Part shown: in pieces, positions 53,036 to 64,000 of the stretch
Numbering within the stretch: the stretch's first letter is position 1
Layout: the number at the start of each line of letters is the position of its first letter
Assembly (NCBI RefSeq): GCF_035046505.1
Contig: NC_089830.1
Span: 7,244,315 to 7,308,314, forward strand
Source: Tiliqua scincoides
Taxonomy: Eukaryota > Chordata > Lepidosauria > Squamata > Scincidae
DNA: 64,000 bases
Direction of reading: 5' to 3'
Notes under the pieces: generated by a model
What the model was told of the DNA's origin: nothing
The model's input: only the letters and a program-made list of their open reading frames with translations
The model's database searches: none
Position numbers and translations under genes: made by a program

Positions 53036-53362
53036 AAGTGCACTCCACTGTGCTCAGCACATCTTGCTGTCTCTCACTCTCCCTATCTTTCCTGGTACCA
53101 TTACAGGCCATTCTGTTGATGTTGTGGAGGTTCCTCCACTAGATGGCATCCAAGACATTCCTATTTTGCTGGGCAATTACCTTCAACTCATCAGCCACTG
53201 AGAGGGGGCACCAAAGACCAGCTTGTGGAATGACAAGACTGTAGGACATGAATGGTATTTTCTCTTTTTTTTCTGCATGATAAATCCTCAGAACTCAATG
53301 TCCAAAGTTTTGGAAGCACCAGATGGATGGACTTTTCCTGAAATCAGCTGGATGGTTTAAAG

Positions 53363-53702
53363 GAGTGTTTCTCAAACTGTGGGTTGGAACCCACGAGGTG
53401 GGTCACGAGCCAATTTCAGGTGGTTCCCCATTCATTTCAATGTATAATTTGTTTTTGATGCATACACTTGATGCATGGTATGTAACTGCTTTTGAAATCT
53501 GTACTTTTAACAGGCCACTATGTACAGTATATGCTTTTAACAATGACAGTCCATGGGACTTACTCCTGGGTAAGTGTGGGTAGGATTGCAGCCTAGGATT
53601 TTCCTGCTTGATGTTGTCACTTCATGACATCACTGCTGGTGGGTCCTGACAGATTCTCATTCTAAAAAGTGGGTCCCAGTGCTAAAAGTTTGAGAACCAC
53701 GT
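53363..53702. mobile_element. hAT-type element, intact ends and perfect target duplication
   Basis: The ends GAGTGTTTCTCAAACTGTGG and TTTGAGAACCACGT are inverted repeats. An identical 8-mer GTTTAAAG flanks it (53355-53362 and 53703-53710). It contains a reverse-oriented AGTAAG-like block near 53555. Confidence 0.9.
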
Positions 53703-53799
53703 GTTTAAAGTCAATATAAAGTTGCTGCCCAGTATGGCTCTGATGGCGAGTGGGAGGGGCCACTTACATACTGTGATACTTGAAATACCCCTGAGTTAC

Positions 53800-54290
53800 A
53801 CTACTGCCTCTCCCAGCAGTTTCCGGTAGGTGTTGAACAACTTGGGGGACTGAACTCTGTGGCACCCCATGTCATTACATCAAGTGACATAACTTTGTTC
53901 CTGCCCAGGGCACTGCTACTCCAAACTCTGCCTGCAAACCAGGTTAGGTGCACCAGAAACTCAGCTTGGGTGCAGCATGCCACCATATTGTGGTACAGCC
54001 CCACAGTCTCTTCTCTTTGCACACGATTATTGCAGGCAACTGTGCTGGGCAACTGCTTCCCCCAGGAAATTGGGGCTCACAGCTTACTGGGGCGATTGGC
54101 ACTGGAAACAGCTGCCCAGCACAAGTGTCTGAAACAAGCAGGCGTGAAGAGAAGAGGCTACAGGCTAAATGGTAAGGTGCTGCTGCCACGCCAAGGTCTA
54201 AAATCCGGCACACTGCAGACCAGTTTGGAGGCCACTTCTCTAGAAGGATCTGAACTTCTGAGCTTCTACCTGAGTGGACATCATGGTCAA
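53800..54290 (-). repeat. Possible LINE reverse-transcriptase fragment
   Basis: The minus strand reads, across frames, segments like 'G-(C/V)-(H/P)-(R/Q)-..SPKLFNTYRKLLGE', similar to the QGS..SP.LFN motif of LINE reverse transcriptases. It is decayed and the assignment is weak. Confidence 0.35.
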
Positions 54291-54597
54291 TAGTATCAAA
54301 ATTATAGGCCCAATCCTGCCAAAGCTCAGCACCTTTTAGGGTAATTGACATCTGAGAGAGAGTGAGGCGTGTGCTTCACTCTCCTATGAGAAAAAAAAAT
54401 AGTTTTTAAAGATGCTTCACTTATTTGGTTGGACTGCGCACTAAATTTGAAGGATGTAAAGTGGGGAACGATATCTGGACAAGTATCACGTTGAAGACAG
54501 TGCTGAAGAGTCATACAAATAATTTTTTGTGAATCCCATTCTAAATTAATGGTCATATAAAATTATGCAAGGGATGGATAGAATGGATGGAGGGATG

Positions 54598-54996
54598 TTC
54601 TTTTCCCTCTCCCACAACACCAGTACCAGGGGGACAACCACTAAATTTGAGTGGCAAGAGAGTTAGAACAGACTAAAGAAAACATTTTTTTACCCCACCT
54701 GTGACAAATCGGTGGAACTCCTTGCTGCAGGATGTGATTATGGTATTTGGCCTAGATACCTTGAAAAGGGGATTGGACAGATTTATGGAGGAAATGTCCC
54801 ACACAGGTTATAAACCATGATGGGTATATGCAACCTCCTGGTTTTAGGCTACCTTGCCAGGTGAAAGGGAGTGGCAACAGGATGCAGGTATTTTGTTGTG
54901 AGCTCCCTGAGGCATCTGGTGGGCCACTGTGAGATACAGGAAGCTGGACTAGATGGACCCCTGGCCTGATCCAGCCAGGCTCTTGTTACATTCTTG
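54598..54996 (+). repeat. CR1-type LINE 3' end
   Basis: It shows the full landmark series of the 319 copy: 'ccagtaccagggggacaacc', 'tggaactccttgctgcagga', 'ccatgatgggtatatgcaac', 'ggcctgatccagccaggctc', with a decayed terminus. Confidence 0.85.
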
Positions 54997-55344
54997 CATT
55001 ACTACAACCAAAGTACCCTCTGATTAGATGCAAGAGGACGGGGTGCAGCCCCCCCCCCAAGAGGGCGTGGAAGGAACAAGGAAAGGCCTGAATGTGCTCG
55101 CCCACATATCTCAGAGGGTTTCCGCATCTTTCTGAGGAGGCCAAGTACGTTTATGTATTTTGGGCTCTCCCTTGGCTTGGGAACTGGACTTTGCCTCACC
55201 ACCCCTCCCTACAGGCACAAAGGCTGTGATTAACCTCTGAGCCAGGGGATTCCCCTTCCACCTGGAATTTGCCTGCTGAGTGAGGGCGCTCTGGCTCCCT
55301 AATCTCTCTTTGCATTGAGTGGCATTTTCCTCTGCCCTGCAGAC

Positions 55345-55620
55345 AGGGCTGGCCTTAGGGGCTGTAAGTCCCAATTGGAAACATTTTTGGCAGGGCCCCA
55401 GGTTCACAGCCAAGGTCTGCAGAATCTTTGAAATGTAAATGTACTTTATTAGAGACATTATACCTCTGTGGTGGAATGGAAAGCAATCCAAAGGTGCGCT
55501 TAAAAACAGCATGTGAGTTAATGGACCGAATGAATCTAAGCATATTTTAATATAAAACTGCATCCACGTAGGCCTACAAGAAAGTAAACAAAATGTGTAG
55601 ATTGCCTCTGAAAAGTAAAT
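55345..55620. mobile_element. hAT-like element fragment
   Basis: It starts CAGGGCTGGCCTTAGGGG and shares the inverted 'ggaatggaaagcaatccaaa' block with 42076-42505 and 59475-59940. Confidence 0.5.
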
Positions 55621-55943
55621 TGTTACAAAACCTCTTGCGCTGGTGGCTGTGACATGATTTAATAAAAACATAAATTTTGTTTTTGGTTCAGGAAAAAAAA
55701 AACATAATTGCCTGTGTGCAGGAGGTCCAGTTGGGTGCAATTGGTTTACAGCTGACCCTGCCTGCAGTTCTTCGGCTGCTTTTAGAGCCAACAGCCCATG
55801 CTTGGCTGCCATCTACTTTTGCAACACTGTGGATGGCTTTCAATTTGGACAGTTCAGATATGGGATCAAATATTCACTTGTCCATGAAGCTCATGGAACA
55901 CCCTTGAGTAAGTCTCTATCCCTTGCCCTGGATGCCCTATTCC

Positions 55944-56260
55944 CATGTTTCTCAGTGTTTGTGCTCTGCCGTACCACTTCACATAGTCCACCTAATTGAA
56001 ATACCTCTGGAAGTAACTGATGATGACATCATTGGCAGTTACTTCTGGGTTGGGAGACCAGATGTGACATAATGAGCACCAGTAAGAGGTTCAGGGTGGA
56101 TGGGAGGGCTTTTTCGAGTGCAGAAAGCATGCTTTGGAGCCTCCTACCACTGTTTGTTGTGTCACATTCCTCGTCTCGCTGTCGGGTGGCAGGAGTCCTG
56201 GGAGTACCACCAGACACCACCTCATTGGTGGTACCCCTACCACTGGTTGAGAAACATTGA
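55944..56260. mobile_element. hAT-type nonautonomous element
   Basis: The ends CATGTTTCTCAGTGTTTG and GGTTGAGAAACATTGA are inverted repeats. The 8-mers CCTATTCC (55936-55943) and CCTATTCG (56261-56268) match at 7 of 8. It is in the same family as 3515 and 23575. Confidence 0.85.
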
Positions 56261-56381
56261 CCTATTCGATTCTTTGGCCTTCAAGATGTGAAGTCATGCT
56301 TGACCCATAGCTGTTTTTTTCAGGCAGGCTATATGCATTCAGGATAAAAAATGATTTTCACTGTGGTTTTTGTCTTTTATT

Positions 56382-56383
<2 letters not shown>

Positions 56384-56421
<38 letters not shown>
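56384..56421. repeat. (CA)n microsatellite
   Basis: About 19 tandem CA units. Confidence 0.97.
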
Positions 56422-56425
<4 letters not shown>

Positions 56426-56968
56426 ACTTTCCAACCTTTTACTTGGGTTCCAAAGGGACTTCCCTTCCTGTTTAACCACTCTGAAATTGCCTGATCTGTC
56501 CCAACACCTATCCACCTCTCCTCCCATGCACAATCTGTGAGCTTCACTTGATCAATAAACATGCTTAGCTCCCGTCCTCCTGTCTCTGAGACATACGCAA
56601 TCTAAAACCAGCACCAGCTGGCTGCCTCTTCCTCACCACCCTGTCAACAAGCCCAGCCTCGTTTCTCGCCCACACATCCGCCTTCAGGAAGTTGCTTCGT
56701 AGTCCGGTGATTTCTGGGGCTGGGAAAACCCCTAGCAAGACCCAGCCAGGTTCAAGGGAAAGTTCAACTGCAGAGGCCTCAGGAGCTGGAGCTGCCAGAC
56801 AGACCCCAGAGGGAATCCAGGAGGACCCCAGGAGGGAATCCAGGGAATCCTGCACACAGGATCTATCACTGGTGTTGCAGGTACATGCACCACCACCACC
56901 CTGCTAGGTCAGGACAGGACAACTGAATCTAGCTCTCTGTGGGATACGTCATCTCCATGAAGGGGAAT

Positions 56969-57290
56969 ATACAGGTTTCCCCAGTATCCACAGATCCCAC
57001 ATCCGTGGATTTACTTACCTGTGTCCCTCTGTGCCTATTATGTATTTGTCTTATGTATTATGTATGGAGTGCCAAGCACTCCAGAATGCTAGTACAGACT
57101 AAGGGAACACCAACAGGCAGTAGGAAGCTTCCTGCTTCTTGTTGGAACCCTGGCTGTCTCCCACCTCCAGCATTCTGGCTGACTGCTTCTCATGTTCCTC
57201 TTCTAGCATTCAGCAAAGGAAGAGACACGAATGCTTGGCGCCAAAGTAAGTATAGGTTCCCTTTTATCCATGGTATCCTGCATGACCCCT
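56969..57290. mobile_element. Tigger/mariner-like fragment
   Basis: It starts ATACAGGTTTCCCCAGTATC and shares 'ctgcttcttgtt' and 'tataggttcccttttatcc' blocks with the element at 10600-11482. The right end is missing. Confidence 0.5.
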
Positions 57291-57361
57291 GGATCCAGGC
57301 CCTGCCTCCTGCTCCCTACCTGCCCCCCCCCCGAGGAACACCTGCTGCCTGCCCTTCCCCC

Positions 57362-57421
57362 CACCTGAAATTGGCTTGCAATCCGCCTAGTGGGTCCTGA
57401 CCCACAGTTTGAGAAAAACTG
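57362..57421. mobile_element. End fragment of a hAT-type element
   Basis: 'cctagtgggtcctgacccac' followed by AGTTTGAGAAAAACTG matches one end of the 34152/53363 family; the other end is absent. Confidence 0.6.
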
Positions 57422-57530
57422 CCTTACACCAAGGTGATTCTGGTGGCTGCTGTGGCCCCACAGGGTGCTGCTGGGGGATAGGATTGGGCTGTTAATTACC
57501 TACTGCGAGGTCAAAACAGGGCTAAGTAAG

Positions 57531-57693
57531 GGCCAAATCCTATCCAATTCTCCAGCCCTGGTGTAGCCATGCTAGTGAGCACAGGATGCTCACCATCCTG
57601 TGGTGAGAGCGTAGTTCCCCCACATTTGTTCCCCCACATAGGGGCTGCATTGCAGCTGCACCGGTGTTGGAAAGTTGGATAGGACTGGGCCCA
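57531..57693. mobile_element. 'CAATCCTA' family element with flanking repeat
   Basis: The ends GGCCAAATCCTATCCAATTC and AAGTTGGATAGGACTGGGCC are inverted repeats. The 7-mer AAGTAAG occurs on both sides (57524-57530 and 57694-57700), the best target-duplication candidate for this family in the window. Confidence 0.75.
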
Positions 57694-58612
57694 AAGTAAG
57701 TAGGTTCAGGTTAGTCTTCACATCTTCAAAGCCTTTGAGATGTTGCTGGGCTGTTACCTTCTGCTCCTCTTTGACTAGTGCCAGCCTGCAGGGACTTTTT
57801 GCACGTCTTTGCAAACAGTGTTGCCTCTGAATGTCAGTTGCAGGTGAGCAAGAGTGGGAGAGAGATATGCCTTTTATTGCCAGATATGCCCAAGACATTT
57901 GATTGGTCACTGCAGGAAACAGGCTTGAACAACATGGTTCTTTGATGAGATCTTGCAGAGCTCTGGTGATGTTCTTATCTCCTTCAAGGTTCTCTTATTT
58001 CACTCGTCAAAGAGCTGCCCTTTCATCACTGCAAACTCATGCGTGTGGAGTGCACCTTTATTTTTAAGGCTATCACTGGCGGGGGGGGGGGAGGGTGGAG
58101 GTGGAAGTAGAGTGCACAAGAATTAAGCTTGTTTTCTGATTCAAAGTTGAGTCTATGAAAACACAGAGTCACTAGAAAGGACCTGCAAACATTCTCAAGT
58201 TCCAACAGGAAGGCTCAGCTTCCTATTCTAGAGGCTGGATAGGACCCGCTTTAAGCCAACCGGACAAATTGCTCCCAATTGGGACCCATGCCTAGCGCCC
58301 CACCCCACTAAGGTAATTTAGGACTCAATTGGGGTCAGAAGTGGTGCAACTCAAGGCAAGGGGAAAACTTTCCCCTTCCCCCATGTCGCTCTGCACTGGG
58401 CCAGTGAAGAAGTCAGACTAGAATGTTCATGGTTCCTATCCACTGAGCCAAATCTGCTTCCCGGTCTCCTCTCATATACACTTTGGAACAAAAAGAAATG
58501 TGTCTGTAGGAAGATTTTTACAGAACAATAGTATGGAGGAAGAGTAGTCCTGATCAGGTTTGGGGCCCACCCAGCTATTTTTCTGTGTGTAAAACAGCAA
58601 CTTCTAGGATTA

Positions 58613-58795
58613 AGGTCACAATCCTAACCCCTTATGTCAGTGCTTTCCAGCAGTGGCCTAGCAGTGCCAATGGGACATGTGCTGCATCCTGCAGTTGGAT
58701 GTCACTCATGGAGGTCTCCTCAAAGTAAGGGAAGATTTGTTCCCTTACCTCAGAGCTGCATTGCCCTTATGTCAGTGCTGGAAAGGATTGCACCC
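58613..58795. mobile_element. 'CAATCCTA' family element
   Basis: It runs from TCACAATCCTAACCCCTTAT to a shortened CTGGAAAGGATTGCACCC end, and shares the internal body with 7591-7790. Confidence 0.65.
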
Positions 58796-59474
58796 TAAGC
58801 CTTTTAAAAATCCAGTACATGAACATACAGCTTGGCCCTTAGTGAAACTTATTTGCCATTAATTAATAAGTTCAGCTGGAATGATCAGAAAGCCTTACCA
58901 CTCCCCCATGGGGCCCTAAACAAAACTGGGCATGTCACAGGAAAAAGAAAGTCCAAAATTTGGGGTTTGGCTTCAGAACTTGGTGTGAAACTCAGAAAAA
59001 CAAAACAAAACAAAAAACAGCACACAAAGCAGAAAAGACAGAGGTCCTAGCTTATTTCCTGCTCGAAGCTGTAGTTTGCAGTTTTAAACACCGCCAGCAG
59101 TTTGTCTATATATCATAAAGCCCACTGGTCACGGGAACATCCTGTGGCCATGAGTTCCACAGCACGTACCATTGCATTTACCAATAACACAGCATTTTCC
59201 TTTATTCTCCAGACTCAAAGTCTTTCACATGTGCTTATGAATTCCCCCCCTTTAAATAGGGAGAGCTTCAAAATATTGGTGCTTATCATCAGTTCTGCTT
59301 TTTATAGCTGAGCACTAGTGATTCTGAAGAGTTCTGTCAACACCAAAGCTTTGATGAAGAGTTGGAAAGGGGAAGGAAGTACTGCCTTTGTTTGTGATGC
59401 ACCCAGAGAGGTCATGCACAAGAGAAGCTCAAGTATTAACATAATTTTGTGAGTTTGGTAGTGCAGGTCTCTGA
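58796..59474. other. MEAF6-ZC3H12A spacer, nothing recognised
   Basis: No supported gene or repeat beyond an A-rich run near 58999. Confidence 0.4.
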
Positions 59475-59940
59475 CAGGGGCAGCCATTAATTCTCCCAGT
59501 ACTAGGGTAATCTAGTCTTCTCAAATATACACAATACACTGCAAAGGATATATATGCAAGATCATGCTTTGCTTCTTTACTTACATGTTTGCAATTTTAT
59601 ATTAAAAAGTGCTTAGATCCATTTGATCCATGCGCTTTTTAAGCACACATTTTGATTGCTTTCCATTCTACCATGGATATATAAAGTCTGTAATCAGAGG
59701 TGTTTGTTTCCGGTGTAAGCATAAGTCTTATTGAACTCAATGGGCTTACTTCTGAGTAAAATAACACCATTTTATTTATATCTCTAAGGATACAATCCTA
59801 ACCAGGTCTACTCAGAAGTAAGTCCTATTTTGCTCAATGGGGCTTGCTCTCAGGAAAGTGTGGTGAGGACTACAGCCCAAGATTCTACAGAACTTGGCAG
59901 TGGCCCTACAAAAAAAGTTTCCAAATGGGCCCTGCCTTGG
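59475..59940. mobile_element. hAT-like element interrupted by AGTAAG repeats
   Basis: It starts CAGGGGCAGCCATTAATTC, shares 'agtgcttagatccat' and 'gattgctttccattctacca' with 42076-42505, and ends near GGGCCCTGCCTTGG. Two AGTAAG repeats (about 59694-59765 and 59790-59878) interrupt it. Confidence 0.55.
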
Positions 59941-61225
59941 AGTGCCTTATTGCCATTCCACACTCAGAGTCTTGGATCTAGGCTGGGGGACAGGAGGGAC
60001 CAATGCTTTGTTGGTGCTCTGAACCATTCCTAGAAGGCGGACACTGCAAGGCTCCTCTGCCCAGGAGTTCCCTAACCGCTTCCCCATCTGTCATGATGCC
60101 TGCAAGTGAGAAGCAGATGCAAGACGGAACAAGGATGTGTCACTGGGGGCTCTGAATGCACAGCTCTGAGGAGCTCTGGAGCCTGCAAGCTTTCCTGCAC
60201 TGCTACTAAGTACTTGTTTTAGCTGCAATTGAATGACCAAGAGACAAGCTCAACAGGAGCATTTAGGGCCTTTTATTTGTGCAACACAGTCATTATTGCT
60301 TTAGAAAGAGAGATTTAAAAAACACACACATACAAGCACGTATACACACAAACCAATGAAACATGCATACAGTAAGTCATGAGACAGCAAACTTAAAACT
60401 GGCACAAGCCAAGACTGAACTGAACTGAACCAGAAACAAGCCTGAACAGGCTCTAAGCAAAATAAAGGAAATCAGCATAAAATACAAGGCAGCTTTGATG
60501 TAAAATACCATACCATTAAAAACCACCTCTCCTGTCATTTACAAAATGTGCAAAGTTATAAGGTTACAAACAAATTGTTAAGAAGCATTTTGCTTACTAA
60601 CATGAAATATCACAATTCTGTGATATATCATAATTAACCAGGCATACAGGGTTTTTTTTCCAGTGTCCAAGTGGTTCCTGCAGCACACAGTGCTAGCATG
60701 GCTGGTCTGTCCCCCTCGGTTCATGGAAGAGGCAAGTCACAAGTGCCCTGCTCCACTCTCCCATCACCTTACACCAGGGACAGCCTGAGCTTCAACCACA
60801 AGACGGACAGGTTTAAGAGAATACATTAAAACGTATACAGAGGGATACAATATGCATCAACAAATCAACTGCTCCTGGTCTGCAAGTGAAATACACTTTA
60901 AAAAAAGAAAAAAAGAGGGCAGGAACCAGGAGCAATTGCACAAATTCATTACCGAAGGTATCTATAAAACCGTTAGAAGTTGGACTCACCAGTCATCAAG
61001 ACCGAGCCATTACAGAAGGGAGTACAAAATAAAACTACAGTCTCTACTCCAAAATTAGAGATACATTTTTTTCTACAGCACTGGAGAAAAATCTGTAGCA
61101 AGGCAGGTTGAATAATGGAGTGATCAGATGTGTTTTAGCAAGTTTTTTGTTTTTGTTTTTTTTGCAAAACTGTTTAAAAAGGAACTGCCTAAGATTAAAA
61201 GAGTGTGTATTTTTGGTGAAAGACT

Positions 61226-61316
61226 GAGAGCACAAGCCTAACCAGGTCTACTCAGAAGTAAGTCCTATTTTGTTCAATGGGGCTTATTCTCAGGAAAGTG
61301 TGGTTAGGATTGTAGC
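61226..61316. repeat. 80-bp 'AGTAAG' palindromic repeat
   Basis: 'aggtctactcagaagtaagt', 'caatggggcttattctcagg' and 'tggttaggattgtagcct' form a near-consensus copy, almost identical in type to that at 59790. Confidence 0.75.
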
Positions 61317-61383
61317 CTGAGCCAGTTCTTACATCAATAAATCTTGCCATTAGTCTTGAAATATCAACTTTCTGTACTAAATA

Positions 61384-61650
61384 TTAATTATTATTAATTA
61401 TTAACAGTATTTATATACCGCTTTTCAACTAAAAGTTCACAAAGCGGTTTACAGAGAAAAATCAAATAACTAAATGGCTCCCTGTCCCAAAAGGGCTCAC
61501 AATCTAAAAAGATGCCAAGGAATACCAGCAGACAGCCACTAGAACAGACACTGCTGGGGTGAGGTGGGCCAGTTACTCTCCCCCTGCTAAAAAATGGAGC
61601 ACCCACTTGAAAAAGTGCCTCTTACCCAATTAGCAGGGGTTATTACCTGT
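61384..61650 (-). repeat. LINE-like 3' end with ATT run
   Basis: It reads 'atttatataccgcttttcaa', 'aaagcggtttacagagaaaa', 'aaaagggctcacaatctaaa' and 'cctcttacccaattagcagg', a repeat family common in squamates; the ATT-rich end marks its 3' side. A short piece also occurs near 19080. Confidence 0.6.
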
Positions 61651-62922
61651 AATATGTAATGTAAATAGGTACATAAATAGGAAAGGATTTTTATCATCAC
61701 TGCAATCTTAGGGGAAAAAAGGAGAAACAAAAACTTTGACTCTTGCCCATTAATCCTTGTCCATTTCACAGTTGCTGGGCATCAATTTCCCCTGATTCAA
61801 GAGGGGAGAATATTAAGGCTGGTAACTAGAAGCCTTCCCACAAAGCATGGTTTGGCCTTTGAAACTAAGAGAAGGAAAACAACAGGAGGGATTCCACAGA
61901 GATCAAAAGTCTCCACTAAGGAAAGTCAAATCAACTGATGATTACACAAACAAGGCAAACTCCCTATTTTGCCAAAGGAGACTAGATATTGCAGTGGGGA
62001 GAGATGAGGTTATTCAAAGCATTGCAGCCTTGCAAGACAAGGGGAAAGTCTTGCTCAGATTCCCCACCACTCCATACAAGCTTCTGGGTTTTCACTAGGT
62101 ACCATCAAACACTTCAAGCATTACACACAGAAGCCCAATCGGAGCCCATCAGAACCAAGGAAGGAAGGGTGAGGTTTGAGAGCCAAGCCAGGCAGAAATA
62201 GAGCAAGGATCAGGGAACTTCTGCTGGTCATTGAACCACCCCAAGTCCTTGACCACTTTCTTTTCTGAGTGTTTGCCAGGTGTCTTGTCTACACACTTCC
62301 AACTCTTTTTCCACCGCTATGAGCACTGGAAGATCTTTCTTGGGGAAAAGAGAAATCCCAAGTTTGATCTGTATATTTTGGAACTCAGCCAGCTGCCCAC
62401 AATCACAGAAGGTGAGCCATAGCCCAAATAAAATCAAGGTCAAAACAATTCTGACTGCACTGATTTGCTTGATTTTATCTCCTGCCTTGATAACCCTCCT
62501 TATGGAGCAGAAGGTGGCATTTGTAGGGCGCGTGTTCCCCACATTTGCCTTGCTTGCAAGGTCTGGTCTGCATTCTGCCTGTCACAAAGGACCTTGATTG
62601 GGAATAATTTCATGGTACCAATCAGCTAATGAAGCTGGAGATATTGCAGTTGACACTTGACAAGGTGTTATGAATTGGAGGGCTGGTAAGAGGGTTCCTA
62701 GGATATGTTCACGGGGGAGGGGGGGACAGGGACCTGTTACCCTGTCCAAGTCCACATCCATCTTGGTCATCATCCCAAGATTCCCATCCAATGCAACAGT
62801 GCTCTGCATGTCAAAAAAGGGTCCCACAATAAAAAAATATTCTGTCCTCCAGAATGCTTTCCCACCCCCAGCATGGGAGTATTGCTTCCTTCCTCGAGAA
62901 CTCTGGCCACCCCTTCTCTGCT

Positions 62923-63914
62923 TCACACCCCAGGGTTCTGGTTCTTGTAGGTGAGGATCTCAGCTGCAAGCTGCTGCGGGTCCAAGAGCTGCGGGAAGCG
63001 GCTCATGACAGCATCCACCAGGTGAGGATGGAAGATGCCACACAGCTTGACATGCACATTGGCACGCTCCTCAGCAAAGCGGTCTGGCGGTGCCCACTGA
63101 CGGGAGTCCCCATAGGCCACCTGGTGGGCTCTGGGCAGGTCTTGGTGCCCTGCGGGGCTAGGCTGGTATGGCTCAGACCAATACTTCTGCCCAGGGCCCA
63201 GAGAAGCAGCGGTCGCATCAGCAGGCAGGCTGTACCCTGGAAAGGAGCGGGGAGCCCTGCTAGAGGTCAAATCTGGGCCGTAAGACAAGAAGTTGGCACT
63301 GGAACAGGATGCAGAAGTGGGCTTGTGATAACCATGAGACTGGTAGTGACTATAGCTGCTTGATTCAGGGCCAGGGGAGGGCTGGTAGACGGGTCTCTGC
63401 CCCCTGCAGCTGCTCATGGCCATATGCTCGGGGTGGGAGTGTTTGCTGACGCTCACTCCAGGGCTGGGCCACATTTCTGAGAACTGGCTCTCCAGGGAGC
63501 CAATGCCTGAGTCAAGGTGATCCTGTGACACGTAAGTCAAGGAGTCCATGTGGGTAGACATGGGGTGCGGTGGGTACCACTCAGAAGGCCGGTAGCTGCC
63601 GCTGGGGGGACCCCCCATGTTGGCACCACCTTTGTGCAGGATGGGCAGCTTCTCTCCATGTTTGGCTTTGTGGACTGAGCTCTTCTTCTCCGAAGCCTTT
63701 TGCAAGGAGGCCTTGTCACCATCAGCGGACACCGAGCCCAGGAATTCAGCCGGGGAGGGCCGGCGGCTTAGCCGTTCCTCCTTGATGGCGGGGGCGCTCC
63801 TGGTTGGAGAGAGCCTGGCATTTGCTCGGAGCTCATCGGCGAGAGAGCGCTGTGTTTGATTGAGCCTCTCAGGATGGTAGAACTTGCACTTGATTCCATA
63901 GGTGCATTTCTTGC
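62923..63914 (-). CDS. ZC3H12A: ZC3H12A (Regnase-1/MCPIP1), last coding exon, gene partial
   Basis: The last coding exon: 992 nt giving 330 residues plus the end of a split codon. The rest of the gene lies beyond the right edge. Regnase-1 is a cytoplasmic/ER-associated endonuclease that degrades cytokine mRNAs with 3' UTR stem-loops. The exon begins in the CCCH zinc finger ([15 protein letters not shown]; its first Cys is in the previous exon). A Ser/Pro-rich linker follows, with the IKK/beta-TrCP degron DSGIGS (63498-63513 region). The exon ends with the conserved C-terminal domain ([35 protein letters not shown]). The nuclease domain is not in this exon. The acceptor TTTTTCCTTGCAG precedes 63914. 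It is convergent with MEAF6, as in human. Paralogues B-D are less likely given synteny and the degron. Confidence 0.95.
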
Positions 63915-64000
63915 CTGCAAGGAAAAAGTTGGAATAAGAGACTGGAAGAACCTGGCCAACCTTCAGCATCTCTACCCACCCATACGCAACTCAGTTTAAA

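Larger units (their letters stand above)
60255..62922 (-). other. ZC3H12A: ZC3H12A 3' UTR (inferred)
   Basis: Reading leftward from the ZC3H12A stop, the first convincing poly(A) signal with a conserved-looking context is AATAAA (reverse of 60272-60277), giving a 3' UTR of about 2.65 kb. It includes an AGTAAG repeat (61226-61316), a LINE-like repeat (61384-61650) and a short hairpin (60607-60626). The extent is inferred. Confidence 0.5.

Noticed and set aside
62854-63859. Plus-strand frames opposite the ZC3H12A exon
   Set aside because: They are antisense shadows of a well-conserved coding exon.

Overview
The window is vertebrate nuclear DNA, almost certainly from a squamate reptile (lizard or snake). 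It holds five spliced, single-copy genes that in human all lie in 1p34.3, set among typical squamate repeats: tRNA-headed Sauria-type SINEs with a BovB-like tail, CR1 3' ends finishing in TTCTTATG repeats, many hAT-type short transposons and a nearly full-length 3.9-kb LINE. The species cannot be told from the sequence. Gene names come from recalled human proteins, not a database search.

Layout. 0.8-4.4 kb: LSM10 (minus strand), with one coding exon and an inferred noncoding first exon. 7.3-25.7 kb: OSCP1 (minus), all eleven coding exons recovered with consistent phases, including a 30-nt exon. 25.7-26.5 kb: a CpG-rich head-to-head promoter with an RFX-like X-box beside OSCP1, three tandem NRF1-type palindromes, a GA-rich minisatellite and ETS-like motifs. 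26.5-33.8 kb: SNIP1 (plus), four coding exons and a 1.1-kb 3' UTR. 36.3-46.9 kb: MEAF6 (plus), eight coding exons including a 30-nt cassette exon. 46.9-60.2 kb: intergenic, with a pyrimidine-rich minisatellite followed by the LINE, then CR1 and hAT copies. 60.25-63.9 kb: last coding exon and long 3' UTR of ZC3H12A (minus), convergent with MEAF6; the rest of that gene lies beyond the right edge.

The genes do not form an operon. SNIP1 (FHA protein, spliceosome/SMAD), MEAF6 (histone acetyltransferase subunit) and LSM10 (U7 snRNP) are nuclear housekeeping factors; OSCP1 is a conserved protein with ciliary associations; ZC3H12A is an immune mRNA endonuclease. In human, as I recall it, OSCP1 is followed by MRPS15, CSF3R and GRIK3, and the ZC3H12A-MEAF6-SNIP1 block has the opposite relative orientation. 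Here SNIP1 abuts OSCP1 head-to-head, which implies an inversion between lineages with an endpoint in the shared promoter.

The most unusual material is in the repeats: a LINE internally deleted to 0.45 kb but inserted with a perfect 12-bp target duplication inside a hAT element, a 226-bp hairpin inside another hAT element, nested hAT pairs with recognisable 8-bp duplications, and a tandem series of CR1 pieces beside OSCP1 exon 1. I recognised no retrovirus, LTR element, Polinton or toxin gene, and no clearly new multi-gene system.
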